Assembly: GCA_046262995.1 (NCBI GenBank) | Contig: JBHELQ010000134.1 | Coordinates: forward strand, 1-19,331 | Origin: JBHELQ01 sp046262995 | GTDB lineage: Bacteria > Actinomycetota > Thermoleophilia > Solirubrobacterales > Thermoleophilaceae | Length of the DNA: 19,331 bases | Direction: 5' to 3' | Shown here: in pieces, positions 6,797 through 14,437 of the stretch | How the letters are laid out: each line of letters starts with the position of its first letter | Numbering within the stretch: the first letter of the stretch is position 1 | Program-made: the position numbers and the translations under genes | The notes under the pieces: model-generated | Databases searched by the model: none | What the model was told of the DNA's origin: nothing | The model's input: the letters and a program-made list of their open reading frames with translations, nothing else

Positions 6797-9154
6797 CTAC
6801 GCGCTGACCGGCGGCTCCTCGAGCGACTCGAGCACACGGGCCAGATCCGCCTCCGTGATCAGCACCTGCCGCGCCTTGGAGCCCTCGTAGCCGGAGATCA
6901 CCCCGCGGCGCTCCATCATGTCGATCAGGCGCCCCGCTCGGGTGTAGCCGACCCGCAGGCGCCGCTGGAGCATGGAGGTCGACGCGGTGCCCATCTGGAC
7001 GACGGTCTGGATCGCGTCGGGGAGCAGGTCGTCGCGGTCCGGGTCGTTGTCCTCCTCGCCGTCGGCCGCCGCGGCGTCGCCCTCGACCGCCTCCAGCAGC
7101 TCCTCCTGGAGCTCGGGTTCGCCCTGCCTGCGCCAGTGGCCGACCAGGCGCTCGATCTCGTCCTCTCCCACGAATGCGCCCTGGATGCGGGCGGAGCGGG
7201 ACTCGCCCGCCGGACGGAACAGCATGTCGCCCTGCCCCAGCAGCGATTCGGCGCCGTTCTGGTCCAGGATCACCCGCGAGTCGGTCTGGGATGAGACCGC
7301 GAAGGCGATCCGCGCCGGCACGTTCGCCTTGATCAGGCCGGTGATCACGTCCGCGCTCGGCCGCTGCGTCGCGAGCACTAGGTGCAGCCCGACGGCGCGC
7401 GACTTCTGCGCCAGCCGGATGATCGAGTCCTCCACCTCGCCCGGCGCGACCATCATCAGGTCGGCCAGCTCGTCGATCACGCAGAGGACGTAGGGAAGCG
7501 GACGCTCCCCCTCCCGGAGCCGCACGCGATTGAGCTCGACCAGGCTGCGCGTCTTCGCCCGGCTCATGAGCGAGTAGCGCTCCTCCATCTCCTTGATCAG
7601 GTTGGCCAGCACGTTGGCGGCCAGGCGCGGGCTCGTGACGACCGGCGTCAGCAGGTGCGGGATCGCCTCGTAGTGGTTCAGCTCGACCCGCTTCGGGTCC
7701 ACCAGCACCATGCGCACCTCGTTCGGGGAGGCTGTGAGCAGGATCGAGGAGAGCATCGCGTTGATGCAGCCGGACTTGCCCGAGCCGGTAGTCCCTGCCA
7801 CCAGCAGGTGCGGCTGCTTGGCCAGGTCGGTGCCGATCGCCTTGCCGGCGATGTCCTTGCCGAGCCAGACCGTGAGCGGCGACCAGCTCTTCGGCGCCTC
7901 CTGGAAGACGTCGCCCATGTGGACCAGCCGGCGCACCCGGTTCGGGACCTCGACGCCGACGGCCTGCTTGCCGGGGATCGGCGCCAGGATGCGCACGTGC
8001 TCGGCGGCGAGCGCGTACGCCAGGTCGTCCTTCAGCTTGGCGACCTTGGCCATCTTCGTCCCCGGCGCGAGCCGCATCTCGTAGCGCGTCACGTGCGGGC
8101 CCGAGACGGTGCCGATCACCTTCGCGTCCACGTCGAAGTGGCTCATGGCCTCGACCAGCTGACCCCCGACGCGCTCGATGCCCTTGGAGTCGACCTTCTG
8201 GGCGCCCTTCGAGCGCTTCAGGAAGGAGGTGGCCGGCAGGCGGTAGTCGAGATCGTCGGCCTCGGTCACGGCCGAGCGGCGCTCTCCCTGGGGGGTGAGC
8301 TCGGGCTGCGCCGCTGCCGGCTCGGGAAGCTCGCCGGGCTCGTCTTCGGCGCTCGGCGCCGGTGACTCGGGGGGCTCCCGCTCGTAGATGTCGGGATAGC
8401 GCTCCGAGGCGTCGAGCGCCGGCAGCTCGACGTGCGTGGCGCGCACGACCGGCTCCACGTCGGGCGGCTCGCCCGGAAGCGGCTCCGTCGGGCCGGGCTC
8501 CGTCCGCTCGCCCCCTCCGAAGACCGCCGCGAACTCATGCGTCGAGCGCCGCACGCGCTGGGTCGTCGCAGCCATGCTCTCGCGAGTCGTGCGCACGATG
8601 CCGGCCACCGACCCGCCGGTCACCAGCAGGAGCCCCGCGATGAACAGGAAGACGAACAGGATGTGCGCCCCTGCGTCCTGGAACAGGGTGCGCGCCACCC
8701 AGAAGAGGGCCTCGCCGGCAAGGCCGCCGTGATGCCGCAGGTAGTCGGCGTCGAAGAACCCGTCGCGGGGGGTATGGCCCGGGCCCAGGCCGAGCGACCC
8801 CGCCGCCAGTCCGAGCGTGAGCGCGGCCACCAGGCAGAGCGTGCCGGCCCTGAACGGCTGCACGCTCGGAAGGAGGGGCCGCAGCACCAGCACGGCGCCG
8901 GCGCCGAAGAGCACGATCGGCCCAAGGTAGGCCACGCCGCCGAACAGGATCCTGAGTCCGTCGGCGAGCGCCTGTCCGACCTTGCCCCCGTCCCACCCGA
9001 GGTAGAAGACGCAGGCGAAGAGCGCCGCGAACGCGACCAGCGCCAGCCCGACCAGGTCGGCGTCGCGCTGCTCCAGCACCGGCAGGCGCACGGGTGGCCA
9101 GAACCGGGACGTGCGCCGGCCGCGCCGCTTTCCTCTCCTTCGTCGGTTGCCCAT
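6797..9154 (-). CDS. ftsK: DNA translocase FtsK/SpoIIIE
   Basis: Septum-located motor that pumps chromosomal DNA during division. The 785-residue product has an Arg-rich N-terminus, four membrane helices (about 33-52, 72-92, 104-122, 163-184), a Pro/Glu-rich linker (about 215-300), the FtsK alpha domain, and a RecA-like beta motor with Walker A GTTGSGKS (454-461) and Walker B VLCVIDE (556-562). Conserved DPKRVEL and ATQRPSADVITG also occur. A C-terminal winged-helix gamma domain (about 709-770) would recognise KOPS-like sites. Length fits Gram-positive SpoIIIE-type proteins. The start ATG is 58 bases from the divergent response regulator, with no clear ribosome binding site. Confidence 0.97.
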   Translation of the reverse strand: MGNRRRRGKRRGRRTSRFWPPVRLPVLEQRDADLVGLALVAFAALFACVFYLGWDGGKVGQALADGLRILFGGVAYLGPIVLFGAGAVLVLRPLLPSVQPFRAGTLCLVAALTLGLAAGSLGLGPGHTPRDGFFDADYLRHHGGLAGEALFWVARTLFQDAGAHILFVFLFIAGLLLVTGGSVAGIVRTTRESMAATTQRVRRSTHEFAAVFGGGERTEPGPTEPLPGEPPDVEPVVRATHVELPALDASERYPDIYEREPPESPAPSAEDEPGELPEPAAAQPELTPQGERRSAVTEADDLDYRLPATSFLKRSKGAQKVDSKGIERVGGQLVEAMSHFDVDAKVIGTVSGPHVTRYEMRLAPGTKMAKVAKLKDDLAYALAAEHVRILAPIPGKQAVGVEVPNRVRRLVHMGDVFQEAPKSWSPLTVWLGKDIAGKAIGTDLAKQPHLLVAGTTGSGKSGCINAMLSSILLTASPNEVRMVLVDPKRVELNHYEAIPHLLTPVVTSPRLAANVLANLIKEMEERYSLMSRAKTRSLVELNRVRLREGERPLPYVLCVIDELADLMMVAPGEVEDSIIRLAQKSRAVGLHLVLATQRPSADVITGLIKANVPARIAFAVSSQTDSRVILDQNGAESLLGQGDMLFRPAGESRSARIQGAFVGEDEIERLVGHWRRQGEPELQEELLEAVEGDAAAADGEEDNDPDRDDLLPDAIQTVVQMGTASTSMLQRRLRVGYTRAGRLIDMMERRGVISGYEGSKARQVLITEADLARVLESLEEPPVSA

Positions 9155-9200
9155 GCTCGCGAGGAGGGACTTCGACGGCGGGAGGGGCGAACCTGCTCCC

Positions 9201-9206
9201 TACCAT
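9201..9206 (+). promoter_or_regulatory. candidate -10 element for leaderless expression of the response regulator
   Basis: TACCAT (TAnnnT class) is followed by exactly six bases and then the A of ATG 9213, the geometry expected when transcription starts on the start codon. No clear Shine-Dalgarno precedes the ATG and no convincing -35 is visible. Leaderless mRNAs are common in Actinobacteria. A small inverted repeat (GGGAG 9180-9184, CTCCC 9196-9200) lies just upstream and might be an operator. Confidence 0.4.
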
Positions 9207-9212
9207 GGGGGC

Positions 9213-9899
9213 ATGGCCCGCTCCACACGCGTGCTGGTGGTGGAGGACGATCTCGACATCGCCGGCGTGCTGCGCCGTTCGCTCGACAAGGAGGGCTACG
9301 AGGTCCGGCTGGCGGGCGACGGCGAGGCGGCGCTCGAGCAGTCCGGGGAGTTCCAGCCCGATGCCGTGGTCCTCGACCTGGGGCTGCCCAAGCTCGACGG
9401 CGTCGAGGTCTGCCGCCGGCTGCGGGCGGACGGCGATGTGCCGATCCTGATGCTCACCGCCCGCGACGCGCTGGACTCGCGGGTGGAAGGGCTCGACTCG
9501 GGGGCCGACGACTACCTGGTCAAGCCCTTCGAGCGCGACGAGCTGCTGGCGCGCCTGCGCGCCCTGCTGCGCCGGCGCCCGCCGCGCGGCAGCGCTTATC
9601 TCATCGTGGACGACCTGCGGCTGAACCCGGACAGCCGCGAGGTCCACCGAGGGGACCGCCGCGTCGAGCTGACCGCCCGGGAGTTCGAGCTGCTCGAGTA
9701 CCTGATGCGCAACCGACGGCTCGTCGTCTCCCGCGAGCGCCTGCTCGACGAGGTCTGGGGCTATCACCCCTACGCGGAGACCAACACGATCGACGTGTTC
9801 GTCTCGACGCTGCGCCGCAAGCTCGAGTCCCGTGACGAGCCGCGCCTGCTGCACACCGTTCGCGGAGCCGGCTACGTGCTGCGCGAGGAAGAGGGATGA
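9213..9899 (+). CDS. OmpR/PhoB-family response regulator
   Basis: The 228-residue DNA-binding regulator has a receiver domain with the acidic pair E11-D12, phospho-acceptor D55 (VVLDLGLPKLDG), T82 (MLTARDA) and K104 (LVKPFERDE). It is followed by a winged-helix transactivation domain (about 128-225; VELTAREFELLEYL, TNTIDVFVSTLRRKLE, HTVRGAGYVLR). The overall sequence resembles the MprA/PrrA type of Actinobacteria. I chose ATG 9213 because the receiver strand begins right there; in-frame sequence upstream would overlap the ftsK start region. The stop overlaps the kinase start (ATGA), so the two are translationally coupled. The stimulus and targets cannot be read from sequence. Confidence 0.93.
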   Translation: MARSTRVLVVEDDLDIAGVLRRSLDKEGYEVRLAGDGEAALEQSGEFQPDAVVLDLGLPKLDGVEVCRRLRADGDVPILMLTARDALDSRVEGLDSGADDYLVKPFERDELLARLRALLRRRPPRGSAYLIVDDLRLNPDSREVHRGDRRVELTAREFELLEYLMRNRRLVVSRERLLDEVWGYHPYAETNTIDVFVSTLRRKLESRDEPRLLHTVRGAGYVLREEEG

Positions 9900-11404
9900 C
9901 GCCTCCCTCCCCCCTCCAGCGAGCCCGCCTGCGGCTTCCGATCCGCGCAAAGCTCGCGACCGTCTCGGCCGCGCTCACCTTCGTGATCCTGTGCCTGTTC
10001 GCCGTGGTCATCGGAATCCTGGCCGCGCATCGCCTGCGCGGCAACTTCGACGACGACCTGCGCGCGACGGCGGCCGACCTCCAGGACCGGATCAACCTCC
10101 AGCCCGCATCCGACGGAACGCTGCGCCTGGACGCGCACGACCTGCAGCTCCTGCGGCTGGCGAGCGCGGGCGAGGGCGTCGTGCGCGTGATCGACGCCGA
10201 CGGACGCGTGAAGCTTGCCACCCGCAATGTCGCGCTGGGCCCACCGGTCGAGGGCGTGCAGGAGGTGGGCAAGTACCGGGTCGTCACGCGACCGATGCTG
10301 GCCGCGCGACTTGCCCGCCCGGGGCCGTTCGACATCGTCCCCCGGCCGGTGGCCGAGGCGGTCGCCTTCCTCCAGTACGCCAAGCCGGAGAACAGCGTGG
10401 AGCGCACGATCGCGCGCGTCCATCTGTTCCTGGCGCTCGGCGTGCTGGGCGGGACCGCGCTGGCGTTCCTGGCGGGGCTGCTGGTCGCCCGCCGGGCGAT
10501 GCGGCCGATCTCCGGCCTGACGCGCGCCGCCCGTCAGGTGGCCCGCACCCGTGACCCGGCGGTGACCCTCCCGAAGCCGGAGGCGAACGACGAAATCGCC
10601 GACCTGGCGAACACGCTCGAGGACATGCTCAGCGAGCTCGGCGCCGCCCGCACGGAGACCGAGGCCGCGCTGGGACGCCAGCGCGAGTTCGTGGCCGACG
10701 CCTCCCATGAGCTGCGCACGCCCCTCACGAGCATCCTGGCGAACCTCGAGCTGCTGGAGTCGGAGCTGGCCGGGGAGCAGCGCGAGATCGCCGAGTCCGC
10801 CCTGCGCTCGTCCCGGCGCATGCGCCGCCTCGTGGCCGACCTGCTGCTCCTCGCCCGCGCGGATGCGGGCCGCGGCGCCCCTCGCCGGCCGGCGGACCTG
10901 GCCGCGGTCGCGCGGGAGGCCGTCGCCGAAGCGGGCCCGCTGGCGCCGGAGCACCCGATCGCGCTCGACGCTCCGGGCTCCGTCGTGCTCGAGGGAGCCC
11001 CCGACGATCTGCACCGGATGGCGCTCAACCTCGTGGAGAACGCACTGCTCCACACGCCCGCCGGCACCCCCATCACGGTCTCCGTGCGCGCCGATGAGGC
11101 CGAGGCCGTGCTGGAGGTTGCCGATCGCGGCCCGGGCATTCCGCCCGGCATGCGGGAGCGCGTCTTCGAGCGCTTCACCCGGGTCGACGCCGACCGGGCG
11201 CGAGCCGGCAGCGGCCTGGGGCTCGCGATTGTCCGCGCAGTCGCTCACGCGCACGGGGGCCAGGTCAGCCTGGGCGGCGCGGACGGCGGCGGCACCCGTT
11301 TCGAGGTCCGGCTGCCGCTCGTGTACGAGCCGGGACCACCGCCCGACGATGAGGTGTCGGCTACACCTCGACCACGACGGGCAGCACCATCGGCCGGCGC
11401 CTGA
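9896..11404 (+). CDS. membrane sensor histidine kinase, partner of the upstream response regulator
   Basis: The 502-residue kinase has a membrane helix at about 22-44, an extracytoplasmic sensor region of about 130 residues (45-175), a second helix at about 176-198, a HAMP linker (about 198-250), a HisKA domain with H271 (DASHELRTPLTSI), an N box (N378, N382), G1 D410-RGPG, an F box near 423-428 (VFERFT) and G2 GSGLGLAI (438-445). All catalytic elements are present. The sensor region is not recognisable; layout resembles MprB/TcrY-type kinases. It starts within the regulator stop codon. The 3' end, including a Pro/Arg/Ala-rich tail, overlaps the convergent rnj gene by 44 bases. Confidence 0.93.
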   Translation: MTPPSPLQRARLRLPIRAKLATVSAALTFVILCLFAVVIGILAAHRLRGNFDDDLRATAADLQDRINLQPASDGTLRLDAHDLQLLRLASAGEGVVRVIDADGRVKLATRNVALGPPVEGVQEVGKYRVVTRPMLAARLARPGPFDIVPRPVAEAVAFLQYAKPENSVERTIARVHLFLALGVLGGTALAFLAGLLVARRAMRPISGLTRAARQVARTRDPAVTLPKPEANDEIADLANTLEDMLSELGAARTETEAALGRQREFVADASHELRTPLTSILANLELLESELAGEQREIAESALRSSRRMRRLVADLLLLARADAGRGAPRRPADLAAVAREAVAEAGPLAPEHPIALDAPGSVVLEGAPDDLHRMALNLVENALLHTPAGTPITVSVRADEAEAVLEVADRGPGIPPGMRERVFERFTRVDADRARAGSGLGLAIVRAVAHAHGGQVSLGGADGGGTRFEVRLPLVYEPGPPPDDEVSATPRPRRAAPSAGA

Positions 11405-13028
11405 GCCGGTCGTAGACGAACTCCGCCACGTCGTCGTGGAGGTGGTCCTGGAGCAGGTCGATTTCGCGCACCTGCTCCGTGGCCGAGCGCGCCAGCGAGT
11501 CGTCCACGGCCTCCCGCAGCTCCGCGACGAAACCATCCGACTCATCCAGGAACGGAACCCCGCGGAAGATGATCTCGGGCGGGACCACCGAGCGCCCATC
11601 CTGCTCGGAGACAGTCGCGACGACGATGAAGATCCCGTCCGCCGAGAGCATGCGGCGGTCCCGTAGGGCCACGTCCTCGATGTCGCCGACATCGACCCCG
11701 TCGACGAAGATCATGCCTGCCTGCTCGCGCTCGCCGAAGCGCGCGCCATCGCGGTCGATCTCGAGCGGCCGGCCGTTCTCGCCGCGGAAGATCGAACCCG
11801 GATCCACGCCTACCGCCTCCGCGAGCTCGGCATGCAGCCGCATCCGGCGATGGTCGCCGTGCGCGGGCATCACGTAGCGCGGCCGGGTCAGGTTGATCAT
11901 CAGCTTGAGCTCCTCGGCGTAGCCGTGGCCCGAGGCGTGAATTGGGGCGTCGCGCGGCGTGATCACGTCGGCCCCGAGCTGGTAGATGCGGTCCACCGTC
12001 TCGTTCACGGCGCGCTCGTTCCCGGGGATCGGGGTGGCCGAGAAGATCACGGTGTCGCCCCGCTTGAGCGAGACGTGCGGGTGGTCGGCGTGGGCCATTC
12101 TCCGCAGGGCGGACAGCGGCTCACCCTGGCTGCCGGTCGAGATCACGACCAGCTTGTGGTCCGGGTAGTCCTCCACCTCGTGCGCGGGCACGAGCATCCC
12201 GTCGGGGACCTCGATGTGTCCCAGCCCGCTGCCGATGTTCACGTTCTTGCGCATCGAGCGCCCGACCAGGGCGACCTTGCGGCCGAGCCCGGCGGCCGCA
12301 TCGACCACCTGCTGAACGCGGTGGATGTTCGATGCGAACGAGGTGACGATGATGCGCCCCTGGCAGCGCCCGAACACCTCCTCGATGTGGGGGCCGACGC
12401 TCGACTCCGACGGCGACATGCCAGGCCGGTCGGCGTTGGTCGAGTCGCCGAAGAGCAGCAGGATCTCCTCCCTCCCGAGCTCCGCCAGCCGCGCGACGTC
12501 CGCGGGCCTGCCGTCGACCGGCGTCTGGTCGAACTTGTAGTCGCCGGTCACCAGCGTGGTCCCCAGCTCACAGCGGAGGGCGATGGCGAAGGCGTCGGGG
12601 ATCGAGTGCGCCATCTTCACCGGCTCGATCTCGAACGGGCCGGCGCTGACGGTCTGCCCCGCCAGCACGTCCTGCAGCTCGACGTCGCTCGCCTTGTGCT
12701 CGTCGAGCTTCGATCGCACCATCGCCACGGTCAGCGGGCCCCCGTAGATGATCGGGTCCGACGAGTCGCGGATCTGGCGCAGCAGGAACGGCAGCGCTCC
12801 CACGTGGTCCTCGTGCCCGTGGGTCAGGACGATCGCCTCGATGTCCTCCGCACGCTCACGCAGGTAGCTGAAGTCCGGTAGCACCAGATCGATCCCGAGC
12901 TGATCGGGCGCGGGGAACATCAGCCCGGTGTCGACGACCACGATGCGGTCGTCGTACTCGAGCACCGTCATGTTCTTCCCGATCTCTCCGAGCCCGCCCA
13001 GCGGCAGGACCCGCAAGCCGCCGGCCAA
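11361..13028 (-). CDS. rnj: ribonuclease J
   Basis: Metallo-beta-lactamase/beta-CASP nuclease with 5'-3' exo- and endonuclease activity in mRNA decay and rRNA maturation. The 555-residue product shows GGLGEIGKNM (11-20), the zinc motif HGHEDH (70-75), the later metal ligands in KMAHSIPDAF, TGDYKFD, and FGDSTNADRPG, and beta-CASP motifs (SFASNIHRVQQV, STGSQGEP, HASGHGYAEEL, PAHGDHRR). The C-terminal domain (about 450-555) is complete. Start is uncertain: TTG 13028, two bases past the dapA stop, or TTG 13016 four codons later; neither has a strong ribosome binding site. The dapA-rnj pair matches dapA-rnjB of B. subtilis. The 3' end overlaps the histidine kinase. Confidence 0.96.
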   Translation of the reverse strand: MAGGLRVLPLGGLGEIGKNMTVLEYDDRIVVVDTGLMFPAPDQLGIDLVLPDFSYLRERAEDIEAIVLTHGHEDHVGALPFLLRQIRDSSDPIIYGGPLTVAMVRSKLDEHKASDVELQDVLAGQTVSAGPFEIEPVKMAHSIPDAFAIALRCELGTTLVTGDYKFDQTPVDGRPADVARLAELGREEILLLFGDSTNADRPGMSPSESSVGPHIEEVFGRCQGRIIVTSFASNIHRVQQVVDAAAGLGRKVALVGRSMRKNVNIGSGLGHIEVPDGMLVPAHEVEDYPDHKLVVISTGSQGEPLSALRRMAHADHPHVSLKRGDTVIFSATPIPGNERAVNETVDRIYQLGADVITPRDAPIHASGHGYAEELKLMINLTRPRYVMPAHGDHRRMRLHAELAEAVGVDPGSIFRGENGRPLEIDRDGARFGEREQAGMIFVDGVDVGDIEDVALRDRRMLSADGIFIVVATVSEQDGRSVVPPEIIFRGVPFLDESDGFVAELREAVDDSLARSATEQVREIDLLQDHLHDDVAEFVYDRLRRRPMVLPVVVEV

Positions 13029-13030
13029 GC

Positions 13031-13888
13031 TCAGACCCGGGCCAGCAACCCGTGTCGCTCGAGCGCCCCGCGGACGACCGCCCTCTCCTCCTCGGTCGCC
13101 TCGACGAGGGGCAGGCGGAGGCCGCCCACATCGTGGCCGACCATGTTCAGGGCGGCCTTGATCGGGATCGGGCTGGTAGTCACGAACAGCGCTTCGAAGA
13201 GGTCCTCCAGCGATTGGTGGATCTCGCGCCGGCTCTCGGGCTCGTCGATCATGCGCCTCATCTCGCGGCCCACCAGGTGCGAGGCGACCAGGATCCCCCC
13301 GGCGCCGCCCAGGTCCAGCACGTCGGCCAGCATGTCGTCATTCCCCGCGAGCAGCCCCATTCCCTCGATCGGCTCGAGCTGCTCGTAACGCGCCTGCTTG
13401 ACGGCGGCTACGTTGGGGATCTCGGCCAGCTCGCGCAGCAGGTCGTTCGGCATGTCGATCACGCTGCGCGACGGGATGTTGTAGACCACGACCGGCCGAT
13501 CGCTGGCCGCTGCGACGGCCTTGTAGTGCTCGATCAGCCCACGCCTGTTGGGCTTGTTGTAGTAGGGCGCGACGACCAGCACGGCGTCCACCCCGATCTC
13601 ACCCGCGCGGTGGGTCAGCTCGACGGCGTGGCGGGTGTCGTTCGAGCCCGTGCCGGCGACGATGGTCGCGCCATCCCCGCACTCCTCGACCCCCAGCCGC
13701 CATAGCCGCGCCATCTCCTCGTCGGTCAGCGTCGCGCTCTCCCCGGTGCTGCCGGTCAGCACGAGCCCGTCGGAGCCGTTCTCGAGCAGATGCTGCATGA
13801 GCCGGACCGCCGACTGCTCGTTCAGCTCGCCCCGCTCGTCGAACGGCGTGACCATCGCCGTGAGAATGCCGCCGATCTCGATGCTCAA
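13031..13888 (-). CDS. dapA: 4-hydroxy-tetrahydrodipicolinate synthase
   Basis: Condenses pyruvate and aspartate semialdehyde in lysine/diaminopimelate synthesis. The 285-residue TIM barrel has Schiff-base lysine K164 (VAAVKQA), Y136 (VVYNIPSRS), Y110 (APYYNKP) and carboxylate-binding R141, which favours DapA over N-acetylneuraminate lyase. The substrate-loop motif is GSTGE (46-50) rather than the usual GTTGE, so the catalytic Thr44 of E. coli is replaced by S47. Start is TTG 13888, supported by AGGAGG at 13900-13895 six bases upstream. A possible -10, TAAGGT (13929-13924), lies ahead. rnj follows after two bases. dapB lies about 2.4 kb away, beyond an inserted gene group. Confidence 0.93.
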   Translation of the reverse strand: MSIEIGGILTAMVTPFDERGELNEQSAVRLMQHLLENGSDGLVLTGSTGESATLTDEEMARLWRLGVEECGDGATIVAGTGSNDTRHAVELTHRAGEIGVDAVLVVAPYYNKPNRRGLIEHYKAVAAASDRPVVVYNIPSRSVIDMPNDLLRELAEIPNVAAVKQARYEQLEPIEGMGLLAGNDDMLADVLDLGGAGGILVASHLVGREMRRMIDEPESRREIHQSLEDLFEALFVTTSPIPIKAALNMVGHDVGGLRLPLVEATEEERAVVRGALERHGLLARV

Positions 13889-13894
13889 GTTCGC

Positions 13895-13900
13895 CCTCCT
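13895..13900 (-). promoter_or_regulatory. dapA ribosome binding site (decides the TTG start)
   Basis: AGGAGG lies six bases before TTG 13888. It supports a TTG start and makes this one of only three genes in the window, with recA and rny, that have an obvious Shine-Dalgarno. Confidence 0.75.
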
Positions 13901-13953
13901 TGCGGGCGTCGCCGCCGGGAGGCACCTTAGCGCGGCCCGGGGAAGCCGGCGAG

Positions 13954-13972
13954 GACAGTTCGGCGAAATGTC
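13954..13972. promoter_or_regulatory. 19-bp near-perfect palindrome in the dapA/DUF3052 divergent region (candidate operator)
   Basis: The sequence fits GACAnTTCGnCGAAnTGTC, two eight-base half sites around a central base with only one mismatched pair. It lies between the divergent dapA and DUF3052-like genes. On the minus strand it overlaps a perfect -35 hexamer TTGACA (13974-13969), and on the plus strand it abuts a -10-like CAAAAT (13972-13977). Such compact palindromes are typical of dimeric repressors. The regulator is unknown. The symmetry is seen directly; operator function is inferred. Confidence 0.5.
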
Positions 13973-13989
13973 AAAATGAATGAGTGCCC

Positions 13990-14409
13990 ATGGCTCAGAA
14001 GACCACCGATTACGCCCACCGCACGGTGGTCCAGAAGCTTGGGATCAAGCCGGAGCAGCGCGTGGAGGTCTCCGGCGACGTCGGATCCGGCCTGCGCCGT
14101 GACGTGAAGGAGGCGACCGGCCGCAGCCTGGCCAGGTCGGGAGAGCTGGACGGGGCGATCGTCTACGTGGGGTCGGAGGACGAGGCCAAGGAGGCGCTCG
14201 TCCGCTACCGCCCGCGCCTGAGGAACACGGGTTACCTGTGGATGATCACCCGCAAGCGGGGCCACGACGCGTACATCAACCAGATGGACCTGGTCCCGCA
14301 CGCGAAGCGCCTCAACCTGATCGACAACAAGACCTGCTCGATCGACGACGAGCGCTCGGGGATCCGCTTCGTGATCCCACGCGCACTGCGCGACGGGAAC
14401 GGCCCCTAG
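13990..14409 (+). CDS. DUF3052-like protein of unknown function
   Basis: A 139-residue soluble protein (MAQKTTDYAHRTVVQKLGIK...). The KLGIKPEQRVEVSGDV opening, a central GAIVYVGSEDEAKEAL, and GYLWMITRKRGHDAY followed by a hydrophobic/polar C-terminal strand resemble the actinobacterial DUF3052 family; I recognise this by pattern only. No catalytic motif or membrane segment is visible. An alternative GTG start at 13984 adds two residues and sits exactly six bases after CAAAAT (13972-13977), which would suit a leaderless start. The gene is divergent from dapA, with the candidate operator between them, and is followed after about 28 bases by the small membrane protein. Confidence 0.75.
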   Translation: MAQKTTDYAHRTVVQKLGIKPEQRVEVSGDVGSGLRRDVKEATGRSLARSGELDGAIVYVGSEDEAKEALVRYRPRLRNTGYLWMITRKRGHDAYINQMDLVPHAKRLNLIDNKTCSIDDERSGIRFVIPRALRDGNGP

Positions 14410-14425
14410 CTTCGAGAGCGTCACG

Positions 14426-14431
14426 TACGCT
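14426..14431 (+). promoter_or_regulatory. candidate -10 element upstream of the start-less membrane protein
   Basis: TACGCT (TAnnnT class) is followed by six bases and then ATC 14438, the first codon of the membrane-protein frame. The geometry is the same as TACCAT-N6-ATG before the response regulator. No good -35 is visible. Confidence 0.25.
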
Positions 14432-14437
14432 CCAGCC

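Noticed and set aside
8432..9835. Plus-strand open frame spanning the ftsK 5' end and the response regulator
   Set aside because: It runs antisense to ftsK and then out of frame through the response regulator, giving Arg/Ala/Pro-rich low-complexity sequence.
9872..11692. 606-codon minus-strand open frame opposite the histidine kinase
   Set aside because: The kinase on the plus strand has every catalytic box; the minus frame has no recognisable domain and is a GC-rich shadow.
13969..13974. TTGACA as the dapA -35
   Set aside because: The hexamer is perfect, but no -10-like sequence lies 16-18 bases downstream; the nearest candidate, TAAGGT, is 39 bases away. It is mentioned only with the palindrome.
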